Notes: generated by a model not told the origin, from the sequence alone. A stretch of 64,000 nucleotides of DNA from an uncultured Rhodospirillales bacterium (GCA_913055735.1 CAJXKD010000001.1:496001-560000); one strand, 5' to 3'; shown: positions 55,310 through 64,000, counted from the first letter of the stretch. Made by a program: numbers and translations.

Positions 55310-56524
55310 TTAATCCTTGGTAGCGATTCCAACCGCGCCGCTGTCGATCATGTCGGCGATCTCAGTTTCGGAATACCCTGCCTCTGTCAGCACTTCCACC
55401 GTATGTTCGCCGAGGCGCGGTGCACGGCGGCGGATGGACGTTTCGGCGCCGGAATATTTGACCGGATGTCCGAGCACCCGCACGGTCGACCCCGATGAAT
55501 TTTCGATGTCGCGAATCATTCCCCGCGCCTGCGTCTGCGGATCTGCGGCCATCTGCGCCATGTCATAGACGGGACCGGCGGGAATGCCTGCCTCTTCCAG
55601 CTTGGCGAGCCAAGTTTGCGTCGTCTCTTTCTTGAAATGGGGGGTCAGCGCCGCGACGAGGTCACCCAGATTGGCGACGCGGTCATTGGAGGTGGCGAAC
55701 TTGGGCTCGTCGGCCAATTCGGGCGCACCGATCAGCTTGGTGAGCTTCTCCCACAGGCCTTGATTGGCGCTGCCGAGATTGATCCAGCCGTCGGCGGTTT
55801 CGAACGCCTGATAGGGCGCCATCAGGGGATGGGCCGAGCCCATGGCCTGGGGAATTTCCCCCGAATTGAGATAGATCGCCGACTGCCAATAGGTGTGCAT
55901 GATCCCCGCCTCCAGGAGCGACGTATCGACGAACTGGCCCTGTCCGGTGCGTTCCCGGGCATAAAGGGCGCCGAGAATACCCATGGCGGCAAGGGTCCCG
56001 GCGGTGATATCCGTCACGGGCGCACCGACCTTGACCGGCGGCCGCCCCGCGCCCTCGCCGGTGATGCTCATCAGGCCGCTCATGCCCTGGGCAACCAGAT
56101 CGAACCCGCCCTGCTCTGCGTAAGGGCCGGTGGACCCGAACCCGGACACCGAGCAATAGATCAGCCGGGGACAAGCGGTGTGCATCGCTTCCCAGCCGAC
56201 ACCGTAATGGTCCATGGCGCCCTTGCGATAGTTCTCCAGGAACACATCGGCCCCCTCGATGAGACGGCGGAGCGCCGCCTGCCCCGCCGGATCGCGCAGA
56301 TTGAGCGCCACATTGCGCTTGTTCCGGTTCATCATGGCGTAAGGCGCCGATTCATCGTCGACGAACGGCGCGCTGCGCCGCAGGTCCTCGCCCGACGGCA
56401 ACCGTTCGATCTTGATGACGTCGGCGCCCATATCGGCAAGATGCATGCCGCAGGTCGGTGCAGCCATGACGTGGCTAAGCTCGATCACCCGCACCCCGGC
56501 AAGCAATCCTTCCCCTCCGGGCAT
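55310..56524 (-). CDS. Class III CoA transferase (CaiB/BaiF)
   Basis: A 404-residue family III CoA transferase, with GVRVIELSHVMAAPTCGMHLADMGADVIKIE at the start, the catalytic Asp region NRNKRNVALNLRDPAG near 75-90, and later the GQGQFVDTSLLEA motif near 195. It activates an organic acid by moving CoA from a donor. AGGGAG lies just before the ATG at 56524, and a longer frame would overlap the enoyl-CoA hydratase gene. Part of a three-gene operon. Confidence 0.92.
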   Translation of the reverse strand: MPGGEGLLAGVRVIELSHVMAAPTCGMHLADMGADVIKIERLPSGEDLRRSAPFVDDESAPYAMMNRNKRNVALNLRDPAGQAALRRLIEGADVFLENYRKGAMDHYGVGWEAMHTACPRLIYCSVSGFGSTGPYAEQGGFDLVAQGMSGLMSITGEGAGRPPVKVGAPVTDITAGTLAAMGILGALYARERTGQGQFVDTSLLEAGIMHTYWQSAIYLNSGEIPQAMGSAHPLMAPYQAFETADGWINLGSANQGLWEKLTKLIGAPELADEPKFATSNDRVANLGDLVAALTPHFKKETTQTWLAKLEEAGIPAGPVYDMAQMAADPQTQARGMIRDIENSSGSTVRVLGHPVKYSGAETSIRRRAPRLGEHTVEVLTEAGYSETEIADMIDSGAVGIATKD

Positions 56525-56525
56525 C

Positions 56526-57311
56526 CTATTCTCCCTTAAAAACCGGTTTGTCCTTGGCGAGGAAGGCGCGCACCCCCTCCTGAAAATCCTGCGTATCGAA
56601 GCAAGCAAAACCTTCGGCCGCCTCGGCATCGGAGAGCGGCGCACCGGTCAGCACCCGGTCGACGAACTTCTTGTGCCAGCGGTTGACCAGCGGCGCGCCG
56701 GCGGCAATCCGCCCCGCCGTCGCGTATGCCTCCTCCTCGACCTTGTCGTCGGCAACCACCCGGTTGACGAGGCCTTTTTCATAAGCTTCCTGGGCGCCGA
56801 ATACGCGTGCTTCGAACAGGATCTCGAGGGCGACCGAACGGCCTACCAGCCCGACCAGCGCCTCGACCTCGGGATAGGCCATGACCAGACCCAGCCGGTT
56901 GATGGGCACGCCGAAGCGCGAGCCTTCGCCGCAAATCCGCATATCGCACATCAACGCGAGCTCCAACGCGCCGCCGACACAAAGACCGCGGATCAAGGCG
57001 ATCACCGGATGGCGGCAATCGCGGATGGCATGCATGGCGCCGTGCATGAGCCCACCGTAATCGGCGGCCTGTTGGGAATCGTTGCGTGCGTCGGCGAACT
57101 CGGAAATATCGGCGCCGGGACCCATGGCCTTTTCACCGGCGCCACGTAGAACAACGCAGCGAAGACCTTCGTCCTCATCAAGCTCACGAAAGACGGCACC
57201 GACCCGCGCCCACATCTCGCGCGTCAGCGCATTCAGCTTTTCCGGCCGGTTGAGAACGACCGTGGCCACCTCGCCGCTCCGTTCAACGAGGACAACGTCT
57301 TCAGACATCAT
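56526..57311 (-). CDS. Enoyl-CoA hydratase/isomerase
   Basis: A 261-residue crotonase-fold protein. The oxyanion-hole segments are GPGADISEFAD near 64-74 and IRGLCVGGALELALMCD near 108-124. The Glu and Asp pair typical of true hydratases is not obvious (the segment reads GVPINRLGLVMAYPE), so the reaction could be a different crotonase chemistry. First gene of the operon with the CoA transferase and hydrolase; either of two adjacent ATGs may be the start. Confidence 0.88.
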   Translation of the reverse strand: MMSEDVVLVERSGEVATVVLNRPEKLNALTREMWARVGAVFRELDEDEGLRCVVLRGAGEKAMGPGADISEFADARNDSQQAADYGGLMHGAMHAIRDCRHPVIALIRGLCVGGALELALMCDMRICGEGSRFGVPINRLGLVMAYPEVEALVGLVGRSVALEILFEARVFGAQEAYEKGLVNRVVADDKVEEEAYATAGRIAAGAPLVNRWHKKFVDRVLTGAPLSDAEAAEGFACFDTQDFQEGVRAFLAKDKPVFKGE

Positions 57312-57388
57312 CCGTTCCCCTTTATGTGGTTTGTTCTCGATAGTCGCCGCTGGTTATACGGCGTCAGAAGGGCAAGGTCACGCCCAGG

Positions 57389-58276
57389 TCAGGTCTTGCC
57401 CCGTGTCGCCAGCCACGTGCCGCCGAGCAGTAGGGTAATGCCCACCAAGTGGAAAATCTGCAGCTGTTCATCAAGAAGCAGGATCGCGAGGGTTACGCCG
57501 AAAACGGGCAACAAATAGGAGGTCAGTCCTGCCCTGTTGGCCCCCAACAGCTCCACCGCCCGGTTATAGCTGAGATACGCGATTACGGTTGCCACCACCG
57601 CCAAATAGGCGACGGCACCGAACGTTTCAGGGACGATCGGCACGGTCCGCAGCGTGAGGCTCTCCCACAGGTAGAACGGGAACAGAATCGGCAAACCGAA
57701 GAACACCGTCATCACCATGAAACTCGCCGGGTGGACTTTGGGCCGTTTATGGAGGAACACCGTATAGAGTGCCCAGCAGATGGTCGCGACGACCACCCAG
57801 ATGTCGCCGGGATTGAAATCCAATGTCGCCAATACGGCGAGGTCACCCCGCAAAACGATTATCACCGTCCCCAAAAGTCCGAAGGCAAGACCGAACGCCT
57901 GCACCGGGGTGAACGGGATGCGGAAGAACATTAGCGACATCAGAACGATGATCGCCGGGCGCGAGGTGTTGATCAGAAACGAATTGGTCGCAGTGGTCGA
58001 ATTGAGGGCGATGTAGATCAGGCTGTTGTAGATACTCACCGACAACACGCTGAGGAACAGCATGATACGCCAATTGCGCAGCGCCTCGGGGATGTCCCGT
58101 TTGAGGTGGGGCCAGGCGAGCAGCAGCAGAATGGGCAGGGTCGCCGACCACCGCCAAAAGGCGAGGCCGACCGGCGGGATCAGTTCGTGCGCACCGCGCG
58201 CAACGATGGCGTTGCCCGACCAGGCAATCGCGGTGACCATCATCAGGAGATAACCGTTACCGGTCAGCCACGTCAT
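57389..58276 (-). CDS. EamA/DMT-superfamily permease
   Basis: A 295-residue transporter with ten helices in two EamA repeats; GNAIVARGAHELIPPVGLAFWRW near 20-42 opens the first, and a second begins with DIWVVVATICWALYTVFLHKR. Probably exports a metabolite. It precedes the enoyl-CoA hydratase operon by about 80 bp on the same strand. Confidence 0.88.
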   Translation of the reverse strand: MTWLTGNGYLLMMVTAIAWSGNAIVARGAHELIPPVGLAFWRWSATLPILLLLAWPHLKRDIPEALRNWRIMLFLSVLSVSIYNSLIYIALNSTTATNSFLINTSRPAIIVLMSLMFFRIPFTPVQAFGLAFGLLGTVIIVLRGDLAVLATLDFNPGDIWVVVATICWALYTVFLHKRPKVHPASFMVMTVFFGLPILFPFYLWESLTLRTVPIVPETFGAVAYLAVVATVIAYLSYNRAVELLGANRAGLTSYLLPVFGVTLAILLLDEQLQIFHLVGITLLLGGTWLATRGKT

Positions 58277-58408
58277 GGAAAGCCCAAATCGGAGATCGTC
58301 GAAGGAATGGTATGCTCAAGCCGGCCCGCCATTAATTTTCTTGTTTGTGCAGCGTTCCAGATTACGGGCGGTTTGTCACGTCGATGCTTACCGGCGGGTC
58401 CCGCGCGC

Positions 58409-58446
58409 AAAAACAAAACCCTCCCCCTTCGGCTGAAGAGGGAGGG
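58409..58446 (-). terminator. Terminator of the methyltransferase operon
   Basis: On the minus strand a 12-bp stem (CCCTCCCTCTTC / GAAGGGGGAGGG, one G-U) with loop AGCC is followed by TTTTGTTTTT. A textbook Rho-independent terminator just after the third MetE-like gene. Confidence 0.9.
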
Positions 58447-58481
58447 CAGGAGGTAAGTGTCCTCTTATTATTCGAAGAAGA

Positions 58482-59612
58482 TCAGCCCCAAACTTCCTTG
58501 GCGACTTCCGCAACGAGGTTCAGCTTGGCGCGTTCGTCGTCGACGCTCACCAGGTTACCGATGGCGTTGGACGAGAAACCGCATTGCGGGCTCAGGCACA
58601 GCTGATCGAGGTCCACATATTTGCAGGCATCGTCAATCCGCGCCTTCAATTCATCCTTCGATTCCAGCTCGGCAAGCTTGGTGCTGACCAAGCCAAGAAC
58701 GACGATCTTGCCCTTCGGCACGAACCGCAGGGGCTCGAAACCGCCGGACCGCTCATCGTCATATTCGAGGAAGAAGCCGTCGACGTCGGTGAGGTTGAAC
58801 ATCTTGTCCGCCACCGGCTCGTAGCCGCCTTCGGCGAACCACTGGCTTTTGGCGTTGCCGCGGCACAAGTGAATGCTGACCGCCATGTCGCTCGGCCGGC
58901 CCTTGATGGATTCGTTGATCAGCGCCGCATAGGTCGCCGGCAGTTCGTCCGGGTCCTCGCCGCGCTCGCGGGCGCCTTCGCGCATCTTCGGATCGCAGAG
59001 ATAGGCAAGGTTGGTGTCGTCGAATTGCACGTAGTTGCAGCCCGCGGCGCCGAGCCCGGCCAGTTCCTCGCGATAGATGCGCGCCAGATCGTCAAAGAAC
59101 CCGTCCATATCCGGATAGGCTTCCTTGGAAATGGCATCGCGGCCACCGCGGAAGTGGGTCATGGTCGGCGACGGAATGGTCACCTTCACCGGGTGGTCGG
59201 TGAGCGACTTGGTGTACTTGTAGTTTTCCACCTCGATGCCGCCCTCGGGCAGTTGCAGCTTACCAACCACCTTGGGGACGAACGGTGCCGCGGCTTTTTT
59301 CTCGGCCTGCTTGTTCTGATCGCTGTGCGCAACGGCATCTTCGAAGTCCCATGGTGCGTCGATACCGATGATGTGACGGATGAAGTCGACGTGGAAGCTT
59401 TCGCGGCGGAACTCACCGTCGGTAATGCCGGTCATGCCGCACTCTTCCTGAATTTTGACGGCATCCTTGATCGCCTCGTCTTCCTGCGCGCGCAACTCCT
59501 CGAGGGTCATCTGGCCACGAATCCACTTGCTGCGGGATTCCAGCAGCGATTGGGGACGCAGCAGTGATCCGACATGGTCGGCGCGATAGGGTGGTTTATT
59601 TCTTGTGGTCAT
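58482..59612 (-). CDS. MetE-like (cobalamin-independent) methyltransferase, paralogue 3 of 3
   Basis: About 376 residues corresponding to the catalytic half of cobalamin-independent methionine synthase. It begins with YRADHVGSLLRP. Zinc ligands are His and Cys in SIHLCRGN near 245 and Cys in LSPQCGF near 345. Single-domain members (YxjG type) transfer methyl groups from varied donors. GGGAGAGAAAG lies before the ATG at 59612, and the terminator follows. Last gene of a tandem triplet. Confidence 0.88.
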   Translation of the reverse strand: MTTRNKPPYRADHVGSLLRPQSLLESRSKWIRGQMTLEELRAQEDEAIKDAVKIQEECGMTGITDGEFRRESFHVDFIRHIIGIDAPWDFEDAVAHSDQNKQAEKKAAAPFVPKVVGKLQLPEGGIEVENYKYTKSLTDHPVKVTIPSPTMTHFRGGRDAISKEAYPDMDGFFDDLARIYREELAGLGAAGCNYVQFDDTNLAYLCDPKMREGARERGEDPDELPATYAALINESIKGRPSDMAVSIHLCRGNAKSQWFAEGGYEPVADKMFNLTDVDGFFLEYDDERSGGFEPLRFVPKGKIVVLGLVSTKLAELESKDELKARIDDACKYVDLDQLCLSPQCGFSSNAIGNLVSVDDERAKLNLVAEVAKEVWG

Positions 59613-59663
59613 TTCTTTCTCTCCCAGTAACAAAAGTGTTTATGGCCAAAGCCGAGCGTATGC

Positions 59664-60815
59664 TTAGCCCCAGACTTCGTTGGCGACCTCGACGATCAAT
59701 TCCAGTTTGCGGCGCTGATCGTCGAATGTAATCGGGTTCCCCTCGGCCACGCTGGCAAATCCGCACTGCGGGCTGAGCGCGAGGTTTTCGAGCGGCACGT
59801 ATTTCGACGCCTCGTCGATCCTGCGCTTCAGCGTTTCCTTATCGTCGTTCTCCGGCGTCTTGGTGGTCATCAATCCGAGAACGGTCAACCGGTCCTTCGG
59901 CGCGAACTTCAACGGCTCAAAACCGCCCGCCCGCGAGGTGTCGTATTCCATGAAAAAGGCGTCGACGTCGAACACGCTGAACATCTTTTCCGCGATGCTC
60001 TCATAGCCGCCTTCGGCCATCCAGTTGCCGGCGCCATTGCCCCGGCACATATGCATGGAGACGGTCATGCCGGCCGGTTTGTCGCAGATCGCTGCATTGA
60101 CCAGCTTGCCTTGAATCTCGAGCTGTTCTGTCGGCTCCCAGCCCAGGGCGCGCGAGATTTCCTGGAACTTGGGATCGCAGAGGAACGCGACATCGGTGTT
60201 GTCGATCTGCACATAGGTGCAGCCCTCGGCCGCCAGGTCCGCGATTTCCTCGCGATAGACCCCGGTGATGTCCTCGAAATACTCCTCGATGTCCGGATAG
60301 ACCTTCTCGTCCACCGCCGCGCGGCCGCCGCGTACGTACAACAACGTCGGCGTCGGCATGGTGATCTTGATGGTGCGGTCGGTGACCGTCTTGAGGAATT
60401 TGAAATCGGGGAGATGTAATCCGCCGGGACGGCGCTTGACCTTGCCGACCGCATGGGCGATGGGCGACTTGGCACCGTGACCGAAGGCCGCCTGGAACGC
60501 ACCGCCTTCCTGCGGCTTCAATTCGATGCCCTCGATCATGCCGATGAAATCGTAGGCCCAGGAATTCCGCCGGAATTCGCCATCGGTGATGGATTGAAGC
60601 CCGACGTCTTCCTGCATCTTCACCACTTCGCGGATGCAATCGTCCTCGACCGCTTTCAACTCGGCCTCGGCTTCGGGCGAGGTATAGGCCTGTGTTTCGA
60701 AAACGCTCTGACCGACGCCGGCCTTTTTGCGGGCCTCCTTGAGGCGGTCAGGCCTCAGGAAACTGCCGACGTGATCGGCGCGGAACGGTGGATTGAGTTT
60801 GCGTGGTCCAGCCAT
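59664..60815 (-). CDS. MetE-like (cobalamin-independent) methyltransferase, paralogue 2 of 3
   Basis: 383 residues with the same layout as its neighbours: FRADHVGSFLRP at the start, SITDGEFRRNSW near 75, zinc ligands in SMHMCRGNG near 250 and LSPQCGF near 357. Compared with the flanking paralogues it has a slightly longer N-terminal helix region. GGGGAGG precedes the ATG at 60815, which lies two bases from the stop of the upstream paralogue, so the genes are translationally linked. Confidence 0.88.
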   Translation of the reverse strand: MAGPRKLNPPFRADHVGSFLRPDRLKEARKKAGVGQSVFETQAYTSPEAEAELKAVEDDCIREVVKMQEDVGLQSITDGEFRRNSWAYDFIGMIEGIELKPQEGGAFQAAFGHGAKSPIAHAVGKVKRRPGGLHLPDFKFLKTVTDRTIKITMPTPTLLYVRGGRAAVDEKVYPDIEEYFEDITGVYREEIADLAAEGCTYVQIDNTDVAFLCDPKFQEISRALGWEPTEQLEIQGKLVNAAICDKPAGMTVSMHMCRGNGAGNWMAEGGYESIAEKMFSVFDVDAFFMEYDTSRAGGFEPLKFAPKDRLTVLGLMTTKTPENDDKETLKRRIDEASKYVPLENLALSPQCGFASVAEGNPITFDDQRRKLELIVEVANEVWG

Positions 60816-60816
60816 G

Positions 60817-61926
60817 TCATCCTCCCCAGACTTCATCGGCCACTTCGACCAGCCGCGCCAATTTGCGCCATTGATCGTCGTGGGTCAGTTTGTTGCCCTC
60901 CTGCGTGCTGGCAAAGCCGCATTGCGGACTGATGCACAGCTGCTCGAGGGCGACATATTCCGCCGCCTTGTCGATGCGGCGCTTCAATTCGTCCTTGCTC
61001 TCCAGTTCCGGAAACTTGGACGTCATGATCCCGAGAACGACGAACTTGTTTTTCGGCAGGAACCGCAACGGCTCGAAACCGCCGGACCGTTCGTCGTCGT
61101 ATTCCATGAAAAAGCCGTCGATTTCCATGCCGGTCAGAAATTTCTCGGCGATGGCGTCGTAACCGCCCTCGGCAGCATACAGGCTCTGGAAATTGCCCCG
61201 GCACATGTGGGTGGTGATCTTCATATTCGCCGGACGGCCGGCCACCGCCGCATTGTTAATACGGATATTGGTTTCGAGCACTTGGTCGGGATTCACCCCC
61301 TGCTCACGTAACCCGCCACGCACCCGTTCGTCGCAGAGCACGCAAGAATTGACATCGTCCAATTGCAGATAGGTGCAGCCGAGCGACGCAAAATCCATGA
61401 CCGCGTCATTGTAGGCCTTACCCAAGTCGTCCCAGAATTGATCGAGATCGGGATAATGCGCCTGGCTAATCATGTTCTTCCCAGAGCGGTGACGAAACAT
61501 GGCGGGCGATGGGATCGTGATCTTCGCCGTTTCCTTGGTCGTCGTGGCGAGAAATTTGAAGTGATCCCGCATGATGCCGCTCGCGGGGAATTTCACCTTA
61601 TCGATGACCTGGGCGGCGCGGGCTTCGAAATCCTGGCCTTCGAAATGGGTCGGGAACACCTCGTCGCTGGGCTTTACCCCGTCGAAGCCCCACATGAAAT
61701 CGAGATGCCAATAATCGCGGCGGAATTCGCCATCGGTAATCCCGTGCAGGCCGACGCGCTCCTGCTGGGCGACCACCTCGCGGATGGCCTCGTCCTCCAT
61801 CGCTTTGAGTTCGTCGGCCGGAAGCTCGCCCGCCTTCCATTTCTCGCGGGCAACACGCAGATGCTCGGGACGCAGCAAAGATCCCACGTGATCCGCGCGG
61901 AACGGCGGTTCGGTCCTCAAGGTCAT
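60817..61926 (-). CDS. MetE-like (cobalamin-independent) methyltransferase, paralogue 1 of 3
   Basis: 369 residues; first gene of the triplet. It opens with FRADHVGSLLRPEHL, carries GITDGEFRRDYWH near 67 and zinc ligands in THMCRGNF near 241 and ISPQCGF near 346. The GGGAGGG ribosome-binding site is strong. Lacking the N-terminal folate-binding half of MetE, the donor may be a small methylated compound and not methyl-tetrahydrofolate. A site shared with the Rieske gene promoter lies about 150 bp upstream. Confidence 0.88.
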   Translation of the reverse strand: MTLRTEPPFRADHVGSLLRPEHLRVAREKWKAGELPADELKAMEDEAIREVVAQQERVGLHGITDGEFRRDYWHLDFMWGFDGVKPSDEVFPTHFEGQDFEARAAQVIDKVKFPASGIMRDHFKFLATTTKETAKITIPSPAMFRHRSGKNMISQAHYPDLDQFWDDLGKAYNDAVMDFASLGCTYLQLDDVNSCVLCDERVRGGLREQGVNPDQVLETNIRINNAAVAGRPANMKITTHMCRGNFQSLYAAEGGYDAIAEKFLTGMEIDGFFMEYDDERSGGFEPLRFLPKNKFVVLGIMTSKFPELESKDELKRRIDKAAEYVALEQLCISPQCGFASTQEGNKLTHDDQWRKLARLVEVADEVWGG

Positions 61927-62079
61927 GGCTGCCCTCCCTGATCGGCCTGTGTGTTCGGCCTGTTATGGTGGTCTTTTTGGCTTTGCGCCTTTTAGTTGGC
62001 GCTATTTTTCGCGCATTTTGCGCGAGAACCGCGCAGATATAGCCACACCGTTCCCGCGAGATCAATCAGATCGGTACAA

Positions 62080-62089
62080 TTGTATCCAA
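62080..62089 (-). promoter_or_regulatory. Candidate GntR operator before the methyltransferase operon
   Basis: The minus strand reads TTGGATACAA, identical to the two copies at 63307 and 63327. It overlaps a perfect TACAATTGTA palindrome (62075-62084). Confidence 0.5.
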
Positions 62090-62180
62090 AACGGCCCCAC
62101 CGTCCCTTTGAAAAAGTGGGATTGGGCTGGGCATGTGCCCAACCCAATAGTTTGGCCGTGATCCGACCCTGGTCTTCTTC

Positions 62181-63227
62181 TTAAGCGGCCTTATCGACCG
62201 TCTTTGGTTTTTGTTGTTTCGCAAGCTCGGCATCGATGATCCGCCGCGCCGCCACGCCACCGGCATCGATGGCGAAGTTGGCGAGCCGGCGATCCGGCAA
62301 CTCGAGCATTTTCTGTTGCTGCTTCTCGAGGACCACTTCGTCCTCGGCGAACACCGCACCCTGGGCATTGCGGATGCGCAACGTCAAACCCTGGTCGTGG
62401 ATTTCGAAGTCACGCGCCATACCCCAGTGATACCAGGTGCTAGTTTCGGTTTCGGGCGTCATCAGGTCGACCACGATCCCGGTCACGCCATGGCTGCGGT
62501 CGCCCTCGGGCGCGCCCGTACCCGCCAGCGCCACACCGACGTCGATCATCACGTTGGCCGGCAGGGAGAAGTTACAAATCTGCCAGCGGTCGCACTTCTC
62601 GGTCGATTTCAGGTTGGTCGACCAGAAAGGCGGCGGATCGATGTTGTACATCCAGCGGCTAACCGTGGCGGTCTTGTTCTCCATGTCCGCCGCGGTCTCG
62701 ATGGGCGCCTCGGTGATCTCTTCCTGGCCGATGCTGGTCGGGTGGACATAGGTCTCGTGGGTCAGGTCCATAAGGTTGTCGATCAGCAGCCGGTAGTCGC
62801 AGTTGATGTGATAGGTGCTGCCGTCGAAAGCCCATTTGGGATCGGAACACCAATGCAGATCGGGGATCAGGTCCTCGTCAGCGGCCTTGGCGTCACCGAT
62901 CCACACCCAGACGAAGCGGTGCCGTTCGGCGATCGGATAGGCCTTCACCAGTTTCTTCTGGGTCAGATTGTCCTGCTGCGGCATGCGCACGCAAGAACCG
63001 GTGCAATCGAGTGTCAGGCCATGATAGCCGCAAACGATATGCTCGCCCTCGACGCGGCCCTCGGACAAGGGCAGGAGACGGTGGGGGCAGACATCCTCCA
63101 GGGCCACAAGGCTCCGGTCGGGCTTACGGTAGAAAACGATGTCTTCGCCGCAAATCGTTCTGGCAAACGGCTTTTGGGCGATTTCATGGTCCCAGGCGAC
63201 GGCGTACCAATGATTCTGCAAAAACAT
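62181..63227 (-). CDS. Rieske non-heme iron oxygenase, vanillate O-demethylase (VanA)-like
   Basis: A 348-residue oxygenase alpha subunit. The N-terminal Rieske domain has CPH near 47 and CGYHG near 66, and the catalytic iron site is in NLMDLTHETYVHPTS near 150. Such enzymes oxidatively demethylate O- or N-methyl groups, releasing formaldehyde. No reductase (VanB) gene is adjacent. The ATG at 63227 has AGAGGTG upstream. Divergent GntR regulator and three repeat sites upstream indicate substrate-controlled expression. Confidence 0.9.
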   Translation of the reverse strand: MFLQNHWYAVAWDHEIAQKPFARTICGEDIVFYRKPDRSLVALEDVCPHRLLPLSEGRVEGEHIVCGYHGLTLDCTGSCVRMPQQDNLTQKKLVKAYPIAERHRFVWVWIGDAKAADEDLIPDLHWCSDPKWAFDGSTYHINCDYRLLIDNLMDLTHETYVHPTSIGQEEITEAPIETAADMENKTATVSRWMYNIDPPPFWSTNLKSTEKCDRWQICNFSLPANVMIDVGVALAGTGAPEGDRSHGVTGIVVDLMTPETETSTWYHWGMARDFEIHDQGLTLRIRNAQGAVFAEDEVVLEKQQQKMLELPDRRLANFAIDAGGVAARRIIDAELAKQQKPKTVDKAA

Positions 63228-63253
63228 CTCATTCACCTCTTGTGCACGGGGAT

Positions 63254-63263
63254 TTGTATACAA
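63254..63263 (-). promoter_or_regulatory. Candidate GntR operator, proximal to the Rieske gene
   Basis: TTGTATACAA, a perfect 10-bp palindrome 27 bp before the Rieske start codon, related to the TTGGATACAA copies. Placed to block transcription. Confidence 0.5.
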
Positions 63264-63306
63264 TTTAACAGGAAAAAGCCTCTTTTCGGGGCGTTTTTTG
63301 GCCTTA

Positions 63307-63336
63307 TTGGATACAATCCTACATTTTTGGATACAA
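63307..63336 (+). promoter_or_regulatory. Pair of direct TTGGATACAA repeats
   Basis: Two identical copies at 63307-63316 and 63327-63336, spaced 20 bp start to start, that is about two helical turns, in the middle of the divergent Rieske-GntR spacer. Spacing on one helix face suits cooperative binding. Confidence 0.6.
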
Positions 63337-63434
63337 TCTGTCGAGTCGAATCTTCCTTTTTTTCGAGCACCCGTTTAGACTGTTAACCATTCAGCCGTAC
63401 CACCAAGGGGAGCCTTCATGAAAAGGGTCGGGTT

Positions 63435-64000
63435 ATGAGCGACCATGCGCAAAGCGTTCTCGCGCGGCTCAGGAACATGATCATCAGTGGCGAACTGCAG
63501 CCCGGTGAGCGCATTCCCGAGATCCCGTTGGCGGAAAAACTCGGCGTCTCCCGCACGCCCGTGCGGGTCGCCATCCGGCTCCTGGAGCAGGAAGGCCTGC
63601 TGCAGAAGGCCGGGGCACGCGGCTACAAGGTCCGCGAACTCAACGACCGGGAAATCAAGGACGCGGTGGAAGTGCGCGGCGTTCTCGAAGGACTGGCGGC
63701 GCGCCTCATCGCCGAACGGGGCATGACCCGCGAACTCAAAGTGATCCTGCATGAGTGTCTCGATGAAGGCGATGCCATCTTCGAGAAAGGCTATATCACC
63801 GAAGAGGACGTCGACGCCTTCCACGATTTCAACCGACGTTTCCACCACGCCATCGTCGACGCACCGGGAAACAACGCCATCACCAATGCGCTGTCGCTCA
63901 ATAACGGCCTGCCGTTCGCATCGATCAACTCGTTGGCGGTCGATATGAGCGCGCTGGACCGGGAATTCACCCGCCTGCACCTGTCACACTTGCAGCATCA
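63435..64000 (+). CDS. GntR-family (FCD) transcriptional regulator, N-terminal part
   Basis: 188 residues visible, cut by the right edge. The winged helix is at about 5-68 (ARLRNMIISGELQPGERIPEIPLAEKLGVSRTPVRVAIRLLEQEGLL), followed by an FCD ligand domain with EVRGVLEGLAARLIAERG near 78-95 and a metal-type DFNRRFHHAIVDAPGN segment near 133. It is divergent from the Rieske oxygenase gene, which it most likely controls. Confidence 0.92.
   Translation, partial: MSDHAQSVLARLRNMIISGELQPGERIPEIPLAEKLGVSRTPVRVAIRLLEQEGLLQKAGARGYKVRELNDREIKDAVEVRGVLEGLAARLIAERGMTRELKVILHECLDEGDAIFEKGYITEEDVDAFHDFNRRFHHAIVDAPGNNAITNALSLNNGLPFASINSLAVDMSALDREFTRLHLSHLQH

Noticed and set aside
61927..62180. SAM-type riboswitch before the methyltransferase operon
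   Set aside because: I could not find the conserved core of SAM-I, SAM-II or SAH switches; the stretch is AT-rich with a palindromic protein-binding site instead.
63307..63336. Start of a CRISPR-like array
   Set aside because: Only two 10-bp direct copies with a 10-bp gap in a divergent promoter; operator repeats explain them.

Overview
The window is GC-rich, densely coded chromosomal DNA from an alphaproteobacterium, probably a Rhodospirillales-like lineage. The best evidence is a circularly permuted two-piece ssrA (tmRNA) gene whose tag ends in FAVAA, together with an hflK-hflC-DUF2065-Do protease order, a Mrp/ApbC ATPase, thyX and overall gene style. There is no integrase, transposase, rRNA, intact tRNA or CRISPR array.

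Layout. 0-8 kb: branched-chain amino acid operon ilvB-ilvN-ilvC (ilvC runs off the left edge), miaA, a DUF1015 protein, a flippase and a sulfotransferase. 8-18 kb: Do-type protease, a copper/cytochrome-oxidase module (PCuAC, SCO1, DUF2946) inserted next to DUF2065-hflC-hflK, mrp, two transporters and thyX. 18-26 kb: permuted ssrA beside its functional partner sspB, fumC, two sulfotransferase-like genes, a thioredoxin-like gene with an in-frame UGA in its redox motif (a strong selenoprotein candidate), and class I fumarase. 26-40 kb: a catabolic accessory region with a molybdenum hydroxylase large subunit, polyphosphate:AMP phosphotransferase, two LLM flavin oxidoreductases, a maleate isomerase-like protein, cyanase, an acyl-CoA dehydrogenase-like flavoprotein, OsmC and a NitT/TauT-type ABC transporter. 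A divergent TetR gene shares a 15-bp operator-like repeat with the transporter operon. 40-45 kb: sensor kinase, phenylalanine hydroxylase, hydrolase, metallophosphoesterase and LysR regulator.

45.4-54.4 kb looks like a zinc-responsive island. It is bracketed by two copies of one 18-bp perfect palindrome resembling a Zur box, and near its edges lie a SemiSWEET gene remnant on the left and a 3' tRNA-Met fragment plus an intact SemiSWEET gene on the right. Inside are DUF1826, a COG0523 metallochaperone GTPase, znuCBA, and three catabolic genes (alpha/beta hydrolase, SDR, amidohydrolase) not usually linked to zinc.

54-64 kb: acyl-CoA type catabolism (CoA transferase, enoyl-CoA hydratase), an EamA transporter, three tandem MetE-like methyltransferase paralogues, a Rieske oxygenase of the vanillate demethylase type and a divergent GntR regulator cut by the right edge. 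TTGGATACAA-like sites occur before both the Rieske gene and the methyltransferase operon, suggesting one regulon that couples oxidative demethylation to methyl transfer.

All functional calls come from reading the translated sequence by eye; no database search was run.
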